Source: Trebonia sp963777905 (GTDB lineage Bacteria; Actinomycetota; Actinomycetes; Streptosporangiales; Streptosporangiaceae). From it: a stretch of 64,000 bases of DNA. The position numbers and the translations under genes are program-made. The DNA lies in assembly GCA_963777905.1 (NCBI GenBank), contig CAVZSM010000020.1, positions 15,719 through 79,718 on the forward strand. The letters are read 5' to 3'. The notes beneath the pieces are model-generated. The model ran no database searches and was not told the DNA's origin. It saw nothing but the letters and a program-made list of their open reading frames with translations. Below are positions 46,789 through 55,522 of the stretch, in pieces; the stretch's first letter is position 1; each line of letters starts with the position of its first letter.

Positions 46789-47238
46789 CTACGTCGGCGT
46801 GATCCCCAGGTCGCCGCGCCCCGAAGGACCCGGCGTGTTCTCAGGGACGACGTTCACCAGCGAATGCGCGGCCATCACCAGGTAGTCCCACAGCTGCGCG
46901 TCGAGCGCCGGGTCAAGCTCCACCGAGTCGAGCGCCGTCCGCATATGCGTCAGCCACAAGTCGCGTTCGGTCTCGCCAATGTGAAATCGCACGTGCCGCA
47001 TCCGCAGCCGCGGATGCCCGCGCAGCTCGTTGTACGTCGTCGGCCCGCCCCAGTACTGCATGAGGAACAACCGCAGGTGCTCCTCAGCCGGCCCCAGGTC
47101 TTGCGCCGGGTAGACCGCCCGCAGCACCGGGTCGGCGGCCACCTCTTCGTAGAACCGGTGCACCAGCCGGGTAAACGTCTCCTCGCCGCCGACAGCCTCG
47201 TAAAAGGTCAGCGGCGGCCGCGTGCTCTCCTCGCTCAT
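46789..47238 (-). CDS. glbO: Group II truncated haemoglobin (GlbO-like)
   Basis: 149 residues of the 2-on-2 globin fold. TFYEAVGGEETFTRLVHRFY is the N-terminal A/B helix. EEHLRLFLMQYWGGPTTYNE is the E-helix region, RMRHVRFHIGETERDLWLTH carries the proximal His (F8) and the Trp G8 that define group II, and a C-terminal H helix follows. The protein binds O2/NO and is linked to oxidative and nitrosative stress protection. The ATG at 47238 is 17 nt from the end of the MscS gene, so the two are probably co-transcribed (mscS then glbO). Confidence 0.9.
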   Translation of the reverse strand: MSEESTRPPLTFYEAVGGEETFTRLVHRFYEEVAADPVLRAVYPAQDLGPAEEHLRLFLMQYWGGPTTYNELRGHPRLRMRHVRFHIGETERDLWLTHMRTALDSVELDPALDAQLWDYLVMAAHSLVNVVPENTPGPSGRGDLGITPT

Positions 47239-47254
47239 GACAGGTCAACCCTAC

Positions 47255-48466
47255 CTAGCTCGCGACAGCGGACGTGGGCGTGATCCCCGCGGAGTCGAGG
47301 GCGGCCTTGACCCTGGCGCGCATCTCCCGCTCCACTTCCCACTGCCGCAGCGGCGCGGTCTTCACCACGACCCGCATGGTGACCGTCGGCGGCGGCGTCA
47401 TGTCGACCTGCTGCGCGCCCCACACCTCCGGCTTCTCGATCATCACGGTGCGCCAGACCGGCTCGTTCCACATGCCCGCCACGGTGTCCGCGAGCAGCGT
47501 CCGGATCGTGGTCAGGTCGGCGGTGTACGGCACGGGGAAGTCGAGCACCGCGCGCGCCCACCCCTGGGACTCGTTGCCCACCGTCTCGATGGCGCCGTTG
47601 CGGATGTGCCAGACGATGCCATTCACGGAACGCAGCCGCGTGATCCGCAGCGTCACCGTCTCCACGGTCCCGGTGGCGTCGCCCACCGTGATCACGTCCC
47701 CGACCCCGTACTGGTCCTCGACCAGCATGAAGACGCCGGACAGGTAGTCGCGGACCAGGTTCTGCGCCCCGAATCCGACCGCGATGCCCACCACGCCGGC
47801 GCTGGCGAGCAGCGGCGCGAGGTTGATCCCCAGGTCGCCGAGGATGGTGACCCCGGCGATGGAGAAGATCGTGACCGACGCGGCGCTGCGCAGCACCGAG
47901 CCGAGCGCGCGCACCCGCTGCTTGCGCCGCTCGTCGATCAGGGCGCGCTCCGCCTGCGCCGCGGCCGCCGCCATCTCCGGCGAGCCGTCCGCGCCGTTCA
48001 GGGCGCCGCCGTGGCCGGCGGTCCCCGCCGCCCCGCGCTCTTCCGCGGGCACCGAGCTGTTGGCTTCCGCGACGGCCGCCGCCTCGGCCGCCGTGACCTG
48101 CTCGCCCGCGGCAGCCGCCGCGCCCCGCCGCCGCCGGTAGTCGAGCCCGCCCCGGACGATTCGCGACGTCGCCGCCCCGTTCCTGAACTGCGGCAGCAGG
48201 GTCCGGGCGGCCCGCTCGGTCACCCGGTTGATCACCCGGTACACCACGAACCGGATGAGCAGCGCGAGCAGCACCACGAAGATCACCCGCAACAGCAGGT
48301 GCACGGGCCCGGCAACGAACTGGCTGGTCACCTGCGCGGCCCGGCCGTCGTGTGACAGGTCCCACACCAGGCGGCAGGCGAGGCCGGGGCTGCCGCCGCA
48401 GCTTCCGGTCAGCGTCGTCGGCGCCTGATCCGCGCCTAGAACCCCCACCTGGACATGGGACAACAC
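47255..48466 (-). CDS. MscS-family mechanosensitive ion channel
   Basis: 403 residues. A hydrophobic helix (LLLRVIFVVLLALLIRFVVY) is followed by an Ala/Glu-rich cytosolic insert. A second helix and the pore-lining TM3 follow: LLASAGVVGIAVGFGAQNLV, the MscS glycine/alanine pattern. The beta domain then shows DVITVGDATGTVETVTLRIT. It should open on membrane tension to release solutes. GTG 48466 has GGGAGG five nt upstream, a strong match. It lies upstream of glbO on the same strand. Confidence 0.9.
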   Translation of the reverse strand: MLSHVQVGVLGADQAPTTLTGSCGGSPGLACRLVWDLSHDGRAAQVTSQFVAGPVHLLLRVIFVVLLALLIRFVVYRVINRVTERAARTLLPQFRNGAATSRIVRGGLDYRRRRGAAAAAGEQVTAAEAAAVAEANSSVPAEERGAAGTAGHGGALNGADGSPEMAAAAAQAERALIDERRKQRVRALGSVLRSAASVTIFSIAGVTILGDLGINLAPLLASAGVVGIAVGFGAQNLVRDYLSGVFMLVEDQYGVGDVITVGDATGTVETVTLRITRLRSVNGIVWHIRNGAIETVGNESQGWARAVLDFPVPYTADLTTIRTLLADTVAGMWNEPVWRTVMIEKPEVWGAQQVDMTPPPTVTMRVVVKTAPLRQWEVEREMRARVKAALDSAGITPTSAVAS

Positions 48467-48544
48467 GAGAACCTCCCGGCAAAAAAGGCAAAAGGAACGT
48501 GACCGCTGCTGGCGAGGCTAACCGGTCAGCACCCGGGAGACGGG

Positions 48545-50659
48545 TCAATTCCCGAGCCCGGTCTCTTTCGCCGCGAACGCCAGGCAGTCGCCGGCCAGCG
48601 CGGCGGCCAGCGACACCGCCCGCTGGCCGTGTCCCACCTGCCCCTCCGCGCGCAGCAGCACCGGCCGCGACGACGACGTCGCGTGCTGCAAAGCGGCGCA
48701 CATCTTGTAGGCGTGCAGCGGGTGCACTCGCGTGTCGTTGGTGAACACGGTGAACAGCACCGCGGGGTACGCCACCCCGTCAGCAACCCGGTGATACGGC
48801 GAATACCCCAGCAGCCACGGCAACTCAGTGGCCGACGACGCCGAACCGTACTCCGTGTTCCACGTCTCCCCGAGCCCGAACCGCTCGTACCGCACCATGT
48901 CGAGCAGCGGCGCCGAGCAGACGACGGCGGAAAACAGCGACGGCCACTGCGTCAGCGCCGCCCCGACGAGCAGCCCGCCGTTCGACCCGCCCCACGCCGC
49001 CAGCCGCTCCGCCGACGTGACCCCCGACGCGATCAGCCAGGAGGCCGCCGCGTGGAAGTCGTCGAACACGTTCTGCTTGCGGTCGAGCATCCCCGCCCGG
49101 TGCCACTCCTCGCCCTCCTCACTGCCGCCGCGCAGCGCCGCGATCGCGTACACGCCCCCTGCTTCGACCCAGGCGAGGATGCTGGGGGAGTAGCCGGGGG
49201 TCATGCTGATGTCAAAGCCCCCGTATCCGTACAGAACTGTAGATTTTTCTCCGGAACGTACGGTTCCTTCGCCTCCAGGCTCCAGCAGCACCATCCGGAC
49301 GTCCGTGCCGTCAGCCGACTGGAACGTGACCTGCGACGCCCGGACCGCGGGCGGGTCGGAGACCGAGCCGGGCGACGTCGCCCAGGTGTCCACGGCGCCG
49401 GTCGTCGCGTCGTAGCGCAGCACCACCGGCGGCGTCGTGTAGTCGGTGTACCCGAACCAGGCTTCGTGCCCGCCCTCGGGCCGCTCGGCGATCCCGCCGA
49501 CCGAGCCGATCCCCGGCAGGCCGAGCGTCGCCAGCCGCGAGCCGGTGGCCAGGTCGTGCACGGTGACCTCGCTCACCGCGTGCCTGGTCCTGGACACGAC
49601 GAGCACCGGCCGGGTCAGCTCGTCGTCGTTGTCCTCGCCGTCATTGTCAAGGATCGCGAACCCCCGCAGCACCGCCGAAGGATCCTCGGGAATCAGGTCC
49701 CGCCACCCTTCCGGCCCCGGAGCGGCCGGGTCCGCGACGCAGATCCGGCCGCGCGGCGCGTCCAGGTCGGTGAACACGTACAGCCGGCCGTCCCGGCCGG
49801 CCCGCAGCGAGGTCTGCGCGTCGAGCCCCACGGTGACCGGCGTGAACGCCGGCGCGGCAGGGTCGGACGCGGACAGGTCGGCCAGCCACACGTCCTCGCG
49901 CGGCGCGGTGCCGATCGACGCCCACAGCATCAGCCAGCGCCCGTCCCTGCTGACGCTCGCCCCGTAGTAGGTGGTCTTGTCCCTGCCCTCGCCGAACACC
50001 AGCGCGTCCGTCTCCGGCGCCGTCCCCACCACGTGCAGGTACAGCCGCCGGTGGTACTGGCTCTCGCCGTCGGGCACCGCCTCGGGAGGCAGCCGGCGCA
50101 CGTAGTAGAAGGCCTTGCCGCCGGGCAGCCACGCCACCCCCGAGTACCGGCACCGGTCGATCGGCCCGTCCACGAGCTCGCCTGAGGCCACGTCCATGAC
50201 CCGGAGCAGCGATTCCTCGTCGCCGCCCGACGACAGCTGGTAGGCGAGCAGCCGCCCCTCCTTGTCCGGCTGCCACCCGTCCAGCGTCGTCCGCCCGGAC
50301 GGGTCGATGGCGACGGGATCGATGAGCGCCCGTTCGCCCGCGTCATCGGCGACGTAGAGCACGCCGTGCTCCTGGCCGGGGTCGCGCCGGCTGTAAAACC
50401 GCGCCGTGCCGCGCCAGGCGGGCACGCCCACGGCGCCGACCTGCATCAGCTCGCGCACCCGCCCGGCGAACCTGTCGCGGTCAGGCAGTTCCGCCCGGTA
50501 GGCGGCCCACAGCTCTTCCTCGGCGGCGAGCCATTGGCTGGTCTGCGCCGAGCCGGCGTCCTCGAGCCACCGGTAAGGGTCCGCGACGCGGTGCCCGAAG
50601 AGGTCCTCGGTCAGATCCAGGCGCGGCGCGGGCGGGTACTGGGGGGTGAAAGAAGCCAT
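48545..50659 (-). CDS. Prolyl oligopeptidase (S9A)
   Basis: 704 residues, standard for the family. The N-terminal region (DPYRWLEDAGSAQTSQWLAA) and seven-bladed propeller precede the alpha/beta-hydrolase domain. AAWGGSNGGLLVGAAL carries the catalytic Ser. NDTRVHPLHAYK holds the Asp region and GQVGHGQR the His. It cleaves short peptides after proline. There is no signal peptide, so it is cytosolic. ATG 50659 is preceded by a weak AGGG site. It is divergent from the HNH nuclease gene. Confidence 0.92.
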   Translation of the reverse strand: MASFTPQYPPAPRLDLTEDLFGHRVADPYRWLEDAGSAQTSQWLAAEEELWAAYRAELPDRDRFAGRVRELMQVGAVGVPAWRGTARFYSRRDPGQEHGVLYVADDAGERALIDPVAIDPSGRTTLDGWQPDKEGRLLAYQLSSGGDEESLLRVMDVASGELVDGPIDRCRYSGVAWLPGGKAFYYVRRLPPEAVPDGESQYHRRLYLHVVGTAPETDALVFGEGRDKTTYYGASVSRDGRWLMLWASIGTAPREDVWLADLSASDPAAPAFTPVTVGLDAQTSLRAGRDGRLYVFTDLDAPRGRICVADPAAPGPEGWRDLIPEDPSAVLRGFAILDNDGEDNDDELTRPVLVVSRTRHAVSEVTVHDLATGSRLATLGLPGIGSVGGIAERPEGGHEAWFGYTDYTTPPVVLRYDATTGAVDTWATSPGSVSDPPAVRASQVTFQSADGTDVRMVLLEPGGEGTVRSGEKSTVLYGYGGFDISMTPGYSPSILAWVEAGGVYAIAALRGGSEEGEEWHRAGMLDRKQNVFDDFHAAASWLIASGVTSAERLAAWGGSNGGLLVGAALTQWPSLFSAVVCSAPLLDMVRYERFGLGETWNTEYGSASSATELPWLLGYSPYHRVADGVAYPAVLFTVFTNDTRVHPLHAYKMCAALQHATSSSRPVLLRAEGQVGHGQRAVSLAAALAGDCLAFAAKETGLGN

Positions 50660-50821
50660 GTGCGCACCCTAACGCCAGCTCGTTACGCTCCATTAACCGA
50701 TAACACACCGGGGGCCTAGTACTCTATTGGTGTTAGCGGAGGCACGTGGCTTCGGTCACGCCAGGGCGAGGGTCCTGGTGATGCGAGCGGCGCCTCACGA
50801 CGGTGCCTGCGGAGGTGCCAG

Positions 50822-51334
50822 TTGCGACGCGTGCTGCTGCTCAACGTGACGTACGAACCGCTGACCACAGTCGGGCTCAAGCGGGCGGTCTGCCTGGTGC
50901 TCTGCGACAAGGCGGAGATCGTGCATCACGACAGCGGCGGCCAGTTGCTGCACGCCGCGACCGTCTCGATCGCCACGCCGTCGGTGATCAGGCTCCAAAG
51001 ATACGTGCGGATCCCGCAACGCAACCGAGTGCCGCTCACTAGAGCGGCACTTATGCGCAGGGACAACTACAAGTGCGCGTACTGCGGCCGGCACGCCGAG
51101 ACGATCGACCACGTGCTCCCGCGCAGCCGCGGCGGCCAGCACGCCTGGGAGAACTGCGTCGCGTCCTGCACGATGTGCAACCACCGCAAGGCGGACCGGC
51201 TGCTCGAGGAGCTCGGCTGGAGCCTGCCCGTCGCGCCCGCCGTCCCCCGCGGCGCGCACTGGCGCCTCATCGGCGCCCAGTACGACGGCGACCCGCAGTG
51301 GGAGACCTACCTGGGCGCCACCAGCGCCGCCTGA
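50822..51334 (+). CDS. HNH endonuclease
   Basis: 170 residues, of the compact type common in actinobacteria, beginning RRVLLLNVTYEPLTTVGLKR. The HNH core is intact: CAYCGRHAETIDHVLPRSRG with the DH pair, WENCVASCTMCNHRKADR with the second CxxC, the Asn and the last His, so a beta-beta-alpha metal finger is expected. The TTG start at 50822 follows GGAGGTGCCAG with good spacing; GTG 50831 is possible. Its biological target is unknown. Confidence 0.87.
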   Translation: MRRVLLLNVTYEPLTTVGLKRAVCLVLCDKAEIVHHDSGGQLLHAATVSIATPSVIRLQRYVRIPQRNRVPLTRAALMRRDNYKCAYCGRHAETIDHVLPRSRGGQHAWENCVASCTMCNHRKADRLLEELGWSLPVAPAVPRGAHWRLIGAQYDGDPQWETYLGATSAA

Positions 51335-51358
51335 CGTCCGCCGGCCGCGCCCGCGAGA

Positions 51359-53776
51359 TCACTCGGCGCGCAGCAGCTGGCTGGTGTGCGCGCGAGCGGC
51401 TGTCCGGGCCGGGAGGATGGCGATGCCCAGCGACGCCAGCAGGAAGCCGCCCGCGATCGCGGCCAGCAGCCAGCCCGGGTAGACAGTGAACGGCACCACC
51501 CCCAGATTGCCCGCAAACAGCCGCCAGAGCGCCCGGCCGAGCACCACCCCGAGCGGGACACCGGCCGCGATGCCGGCCAGGGCCACCGTCGCCGCCTGCC
51601 AGAACACGGTGGCGGCGAGCTGCGGGCGGACGAACCCGAGGGCCTTGAGCAGGCCGCTCTCCTGGCGCCGCCGGGCCACGCTCACCGCCAGCAGGTGAGC
51701 CAGCGCGGCGATGCCGGCCACCGCCACCACGATCGCGACGATCAGCGGGAAGTTGGCCGACTCGCCGAAGCTGGCCAGCGAGCTGGGAACGCTGGGCAGC
51801 GTGAGGTTGCCCTGGGCCTTGCCTTCGAGCCGGGCCAGCGCGGCGTCCCCGGCGGCCCCGGGGACGGTGTGCAGCAGCACGAGGTCGTCCTGGCTCTCGC
51901 GGCACTGCTTAACCCGAGCCGGGCCGAGCGCCGCCGGGCACTGGATGCCCAGGTAGAGGTCGTTCATCAGGACCGCGCCGTCGCCGATGCCACCGGTTCC
52001 GAAGTCGGCCGGGAGCGGCAGCGTGCCGACCACGCGCAGCGGCACGGTCCGCGGCTTCCCGTCCGGGCCAGCGAACGTCACCGGGACGGTGCCGCCGATG
52101 TGCGTGCCCAGCTTGCGCAAGGTGGCCGAGCCGAGCGCGACTTCGTCGTCGCGGGCGGGCAGCCGCCCGTCCGACAACGACAGCAGTGTGGCTCCTTTCG
52201 TCGGCGTTGCGGCCAGCGCCTGCACGTTGAGCGAGCCGATCCGGACCGGCGGCCCGCTCAGCTCCGTGATCCGGTCGACCGCCGGTTCCTGCTTCAGCGC
52301 GTTGACCACGATCTGGGCGGGTGGCGCCCCGGTGCCGTTGACGTTGACGTAGGCCGTGAACGGGTCACCGTACAGCTCGGGCGAAGCCAGCAGGTGCGAC
52401 AGGCTGGCGCCGAACACCGCGATCGCGCACAGCGCGGTCACCGCCGCGACTGCGCCGGCCAGCCCGGCCCGCACCGGAGCGGCGCTGGCACCCCGGCCCC
52501 GGTGCATTGCCTGCCGGATCCCGAGGACCGCCGTCGCGGGCAGTCCTGCCGCGGCCGCCGCCCGGGTGGCCAGGGACTGCCGAGTTCCCGGGATATCCCG
52601 GCGGATGTGGTGCCGCTTGGAGCGCAATGCGGGCGGCAGCCCGAGCAGCGCGGCGGCCGCCAGCGCGGCGGCACCGCCCGCCAGGGCGACCGGCCAGTCG
52701 AACAGCAGCCCGGGCGTGGGGGTGAGGAGCCGTGCCTCGCCGGCCGGGGTGAACCCGGACAGCGCGGTGGCCACCCCGATCCCGGCCAGCGTTCCGGTGA
52801 CCGCGACGGCCGCCACCCGTAGCATGGCCAGCGCGATGAACTGGCCCGAGCGCAGCCCGAGGGCGGCCAGCACTGGGCCGTCGGCGTCCTCCGCCGCGCT
52901 CTGCCTGGCCAGCGCCTGCCCGGTGACGACCAGGAACGTCACCGCGGCGAGGGCGGCCACCACCCACCAGGCGACCGCCTGCGGGTGGACGGCGGCGGTG
53001 ACGGCGGCCGCGATCGTGTTAAGGTCCTCCACCCCGGCGCCGTACTTGCCGGTGACGGTCGCCTCGAAACGGGCGAAGTCCGCCTCGCCGTGCCGCAGCC
53101 GCACGTGGTAGAAGGGGAAGGCGGGGACCCCCTTGGTGGCAGCGACGAAGGCCGCGCTCGGGAAGAGGTCGTAGCTGGCCCCGTTTCCGGCCAGCAGCTC
53201 GCGCTCAGTGGCGACCACGCCGGTCACCCGCAGCGTGATGACCGGCCCGTCGAACTGACCCGGCGGCGGCTGGCCAGTCTCTATTCCCTGCATGATCTGC
53301 TTCAGCTGGTCGGCGCCCGCCATCGGCAGCCGGATCAGCGTGCCTGGGCCGATCCCGTAGTCGCGCTGCATGGTGAACGACACCAGCGTCTCCAGCTTGG
53401 ACTGGTCCGGCATCCGCCCTTCGGCCAGCTTGACCATCCGCGGCAGGGACGCCGGCGGTACCTCGATGACCGCGAAGGCGGTCTGGTCGATCTGCTTGCC
53501 GCACGAGCACCCGGGCTGGCCCCGGAAGGGGGAGTACGTCTGGACCGCCTCGGTCACGTTCGGCAGCGATGCGATCGGCAGTGGCTTTTCGGCGTAGACG
53601 ACGGCGTCGTACCCGTGCGCGGCGACGAAGGCCGGGACCGCCGTGTCGGCCCGGCGGCCAGCAGTGACAGCCGCCAGCACGACCGCGGTGCCGAGCCCGA
53701 CCAGCACGGCAAGCAGCAGCCAGGCCCGCCAGAACCGGCGGGCCCTGGCCGCCAGGATGACCCGGACGGCCCCCAC
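51359..53776 (-). CDS. FtsX-like ABC transporter permease (MacB-type), no ATPase partner
   Basis: 805 residues with two FtsX-type units. The N-terminal helix is RFWRAWLLLAVLVGLGTAVV, followed by a large extracytoplasmic domain (Cys pair CSCGKQ) and groups of three to four helices around residues 280-420 and again at the C-terminus (LIVAIVVAVAGIAALAHLLA to IAGGFLLASLGIAILPA). Such permeases export lipids or peptides, or transmit signals with an ATPase of the LolD/MacB type. None is encoded in the window. GTG 53776 has GGAGG at 5-nt spacing. Confidence 0.85.
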   Translation of the reverse strand: MGAVRVILAARARRFWRAWLLLAVLVGLGTAVVLAAVTAGRRADTAVPAFVAAHGYDAVVYAEKPLPIASLPNVTEAVQTYSPFRGQPGCSCGKQIDQTAFAVIEVPPASLPRMVKLAEGRMPDQSKLETLVSFTMQRDYGIGPGTLIRLPMAGADQLKQIMQGIETGQPPPGQFDGPVITLRVTGVVATERELLAGNGASYDLFPSAAFVAATKGVPAFPFYHVRLRHGEADFARFEATVTGKYGAGVEDLNTIAAAVTAAVHPQAVAWWVVAALAAVTFLVVTGQALARQSAAEDADGPVLAALGLRSGQFIALAMLRVAAVAVTGTLAGIGVATALSGFTPAGEARLLTPTPGLLFDWPVALAGGAAALAAAALLGLPPALRSKRHHIRRDIPGTRQSLATRAAAAAGLPATAVLGIRQAMHRGRGASAAPVRAGLAGAVAAVTALCAIAVFGASLSHLLASPELYGDPFTAYVNVNGTGAPPAQIVVNALKQEPAVDRITELSGPPVRIGSLNVQALAATPTKGATLLSLSDGRLPARDDEVALGSATLRKLGTHIGGTVPVTFAGPDGKPRTVPLRVVGTLPLPADFGTGGIGDGAVLMNDLYLGIQCPAALGPARVKQCRESQDDLVLLHTVPGAAGDAALARLEGKAQGNLTLPSVPSSLASFGESANFPLIVAIVVAVAGIAALAHLLAVSVARRRQESGLLKALGFVRPQLAATVFWQAATVALAGIAAGVPLGVVLGRALWRLFAGNLGVVPFTVYPGWLLAAIAGGFLLASLGIAILPARTAARAHTSQLLRAE

Positions 53777-54044
53777 GGCGCCCTCCCCTCGCGCCCAGTC
53801 TCACGCCGCCAGGCAACGCCGCGAAAGGATGCCACCCGTCCGCGCCCGCACCTGCTAGCACGACCACGCCGCCCCCCGGTCCCTCCTGCCGATGCCGGTA
53901 TCGGGCGCATCGATCCACGCGTGCACGGGACGTAGACTGTAACCGCGACTGCATCCCGCTGCCGGGACCGCCGCCACGACGGCCAGCACACCAGCCCCGC
54001 CATGCCGCGCACACGGCCAGACGGCAGCGGAGAGGATCACGCAG

Positions 54045-54317
54045 ATGACAGACAATCAGCTTTCCGTAGCACTCGGCCAGGTCGGCCAGGAGGCAACCGC
54101 GCTGCGCTGCCCCGAGATGGCCCGCACCGAGCGAGGCTGGGAACGGTGCCACCGCGACGAGCACGCCGCGGACGCCCGGCATCACGTACGGGACCGGTCG
54201 TGGTCGACGGCAGCGAACACGCCGCTGCTACGGCTCGGCCAGCCATGCACGGGCGCCTGCCGGTGGCCGGATCAAGTGCAGCCCTACCGGGGGACGGGGA
54301 AGGTAAGGCACTACTGA
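54045..54317 (+). CDS. Hypothetical protein
   Basis: 90 residues from ATG 54045 with GGAGAGG about 9 nt upstream; product MTDNQLSVALGQVGQEATAL and onward, with several Cys and His (LRCPEMART, ERCHRDEHAAD, PCTGAC). It could bind a metal, but no family is recognised. The composition of the first half looks protein-like and the second half less so. Confidence 0.4.
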   Translation: MTDNQLSVALGQVGQEATALRCPEMARTERGWERCHRDEHAADARHHVRDRSWSTAANTPLLRLGQPCTGACRWPDQVQPYRGTGKVRHY

Positions 54318-54441
54318 TGAACCGGGTACCTGGATCACGGTGAGCATCGCCCCACGATCAGCCCAGCACGGGTTGAACGCCGGGGCTGGCCGCCGAGCTG
54401 GACGCGCTGCAGGCCAAGGTGCGGGGAGTACCGTTGACTAT

Positions 54442-54705
54442 ATGACCGCGCAGGCTTACCGCGAGTTCCTGCTGGGATGGGACGGCGAGATAACGCGCGT
54501 GGTCACGGTCGGGGACGAGCTGGTCCCGGTGCAGGCGGAGCACATGCGGCCAGAGGTAGCCCCCCGGAAGAAGATCGACGTCGCACCGTTCGCGCCTGGC
54601 GTTACCGCGAGCGCGCCGGGCTGCGGCCTGTGCACGTGGGCGTACCGGGATGGCCGCTGGGCGCTGAAGTACGTGCACCGGGGCTGCCGCGCGCACGCCG
54701 CGTGA
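54442..54705 (+). CDS. Hypothetical protein
   Basis: 87 residues, ATG 54442, product MTAQAYREFLLGWDGEITRV and onward, ending CGLCTWAYRDGRWALKYVHR plus GCRAHAA. The Cys-x2-Cys and the third Cys may bind metal. The residue composition is plausible for a small soluble protein. No Shine-Dalgarno or family is recognised. A longer frame from 54340 has no supporting start signal. Confidence 0.42.
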   Translation: MTAQAYREFLLGWDGEITRVVTVGDELVPVQAEHMRPEVAPRKKIDVAPFAPGVTASAPGCGLCTWAYRDGRWALKYVHRGCRAHAA

Positions 54706-55162
54706 CTTCAGCTCCTCGTCAGAAACGATAAAGCGCGGCTGCCCAAGGTCACGCCAGCCAGGGTCTCGCCGTCCATCACGTACCGCACCTTGCCGGGCGC
54801 TGGTGCCAATACCCCAACCCGTCGGCTCGTGCTCGAAGCCACGTACGACCTGTGACACGTGAGCAGTCGGCCCGGCCTTCCGCCATCACGATGGCTACCG
54901 TTCGGCACATAGGGCGCGATCGTCTCGTTTTATGTCCGGTTTGCCCAAGTTCTGCGGGGACGTTCGCGCCCAATGTGCGTGGCAGCCGCCGCAGCCGATG
55001 CCCCGCAAGAGCCACCGTCCCCAGCACTAGCGGTAAACCGCCTCCAGGCTTGTTGATCCTCGGCGTGACCCCTGCCAATGGCGCGATCGAGGCGGCGTAC
55101 GAGCTCCAAAAGGAGCGACGTCGCCCCGCAGGCCGCATAGTTCACAGCGTCACCAAGTCCCG

Positions 55163-55211
55163 TTAGTGCTGGGGATTTGACCCCTCAGAGGGGTCAAATC
55201 CCCAGCACTAA
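55163..55211. repeat. Perfect 23-bp inverted repeat
   Basis: The arms 55163-55185 and 55189-55211 are exact inverse complements (starting TTAGTGCTGGGGATTTGACC) separated by only three bases. Transcribed, it would fold into a very stable hairpin. It could be a bidirectional terminator or a mobile-element relic. Confidence 0.75.
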
Positions 55212-55351
55212 CCCAAAACAGCCCATGTCCGGGTTCCGTGTGCCCGGCGTAATGGACAGCAGAGGCACTTGGGACGCCTGGTGCAGGTTGCCGCTGGACG
55301 CGATCCGGTCAATGCGCAGTCACTCGACCTGCCCTATCGGTGCCGATTGCG

Positions 55352-55454
55352 CAATCGACAGGTTCACCGTACCGCCCCTAAGCCTGATAACAGCAAGAAG
55401 CGGGGCTGCCGGGCGCGCGGCGCCGGGAGGCGCCCGCCAATCGACAGGTTCACC
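55352..55454 (+). repeat. 17-bp direct repeat upstream of antiporter gene
   Basis: CAATCGACAGGTTCACC occurs exactly at 55352-55368 and 55438-55454, 86 bp apart. The second copy ends about 68 bp before the antiporter start, so it may fall in the promoter region. Confidence 0.5.
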
Positions 55455-55522
55455 CGCGCCGCCGGCCGGCGTTCCCGCCGAAGGCCGCCCCGATACGCTG
55501 GCCGCGGCAGGGGGGAGACCCG

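Larger units (their letters stand above)
54706..55522. other. Gene-poor region with repeats
   Basis: About 800 bp without a supportable gene. The frames at 54776-55138 (minus) and 54852-55166 (plus) overlap antisense, show no motifs and have no good start signals. The region contains a long perfect inverted repeat at 55163-55211 and a 17-bp direct repeat before the antiporter gene. Confidence 0.4.

Noticed and set aside
54852..55166. 104-residue plus frame
   Set aside because: Overlaps an equally long minus frame, has no motifs or RBS, and ends inside the large inverted repeat.
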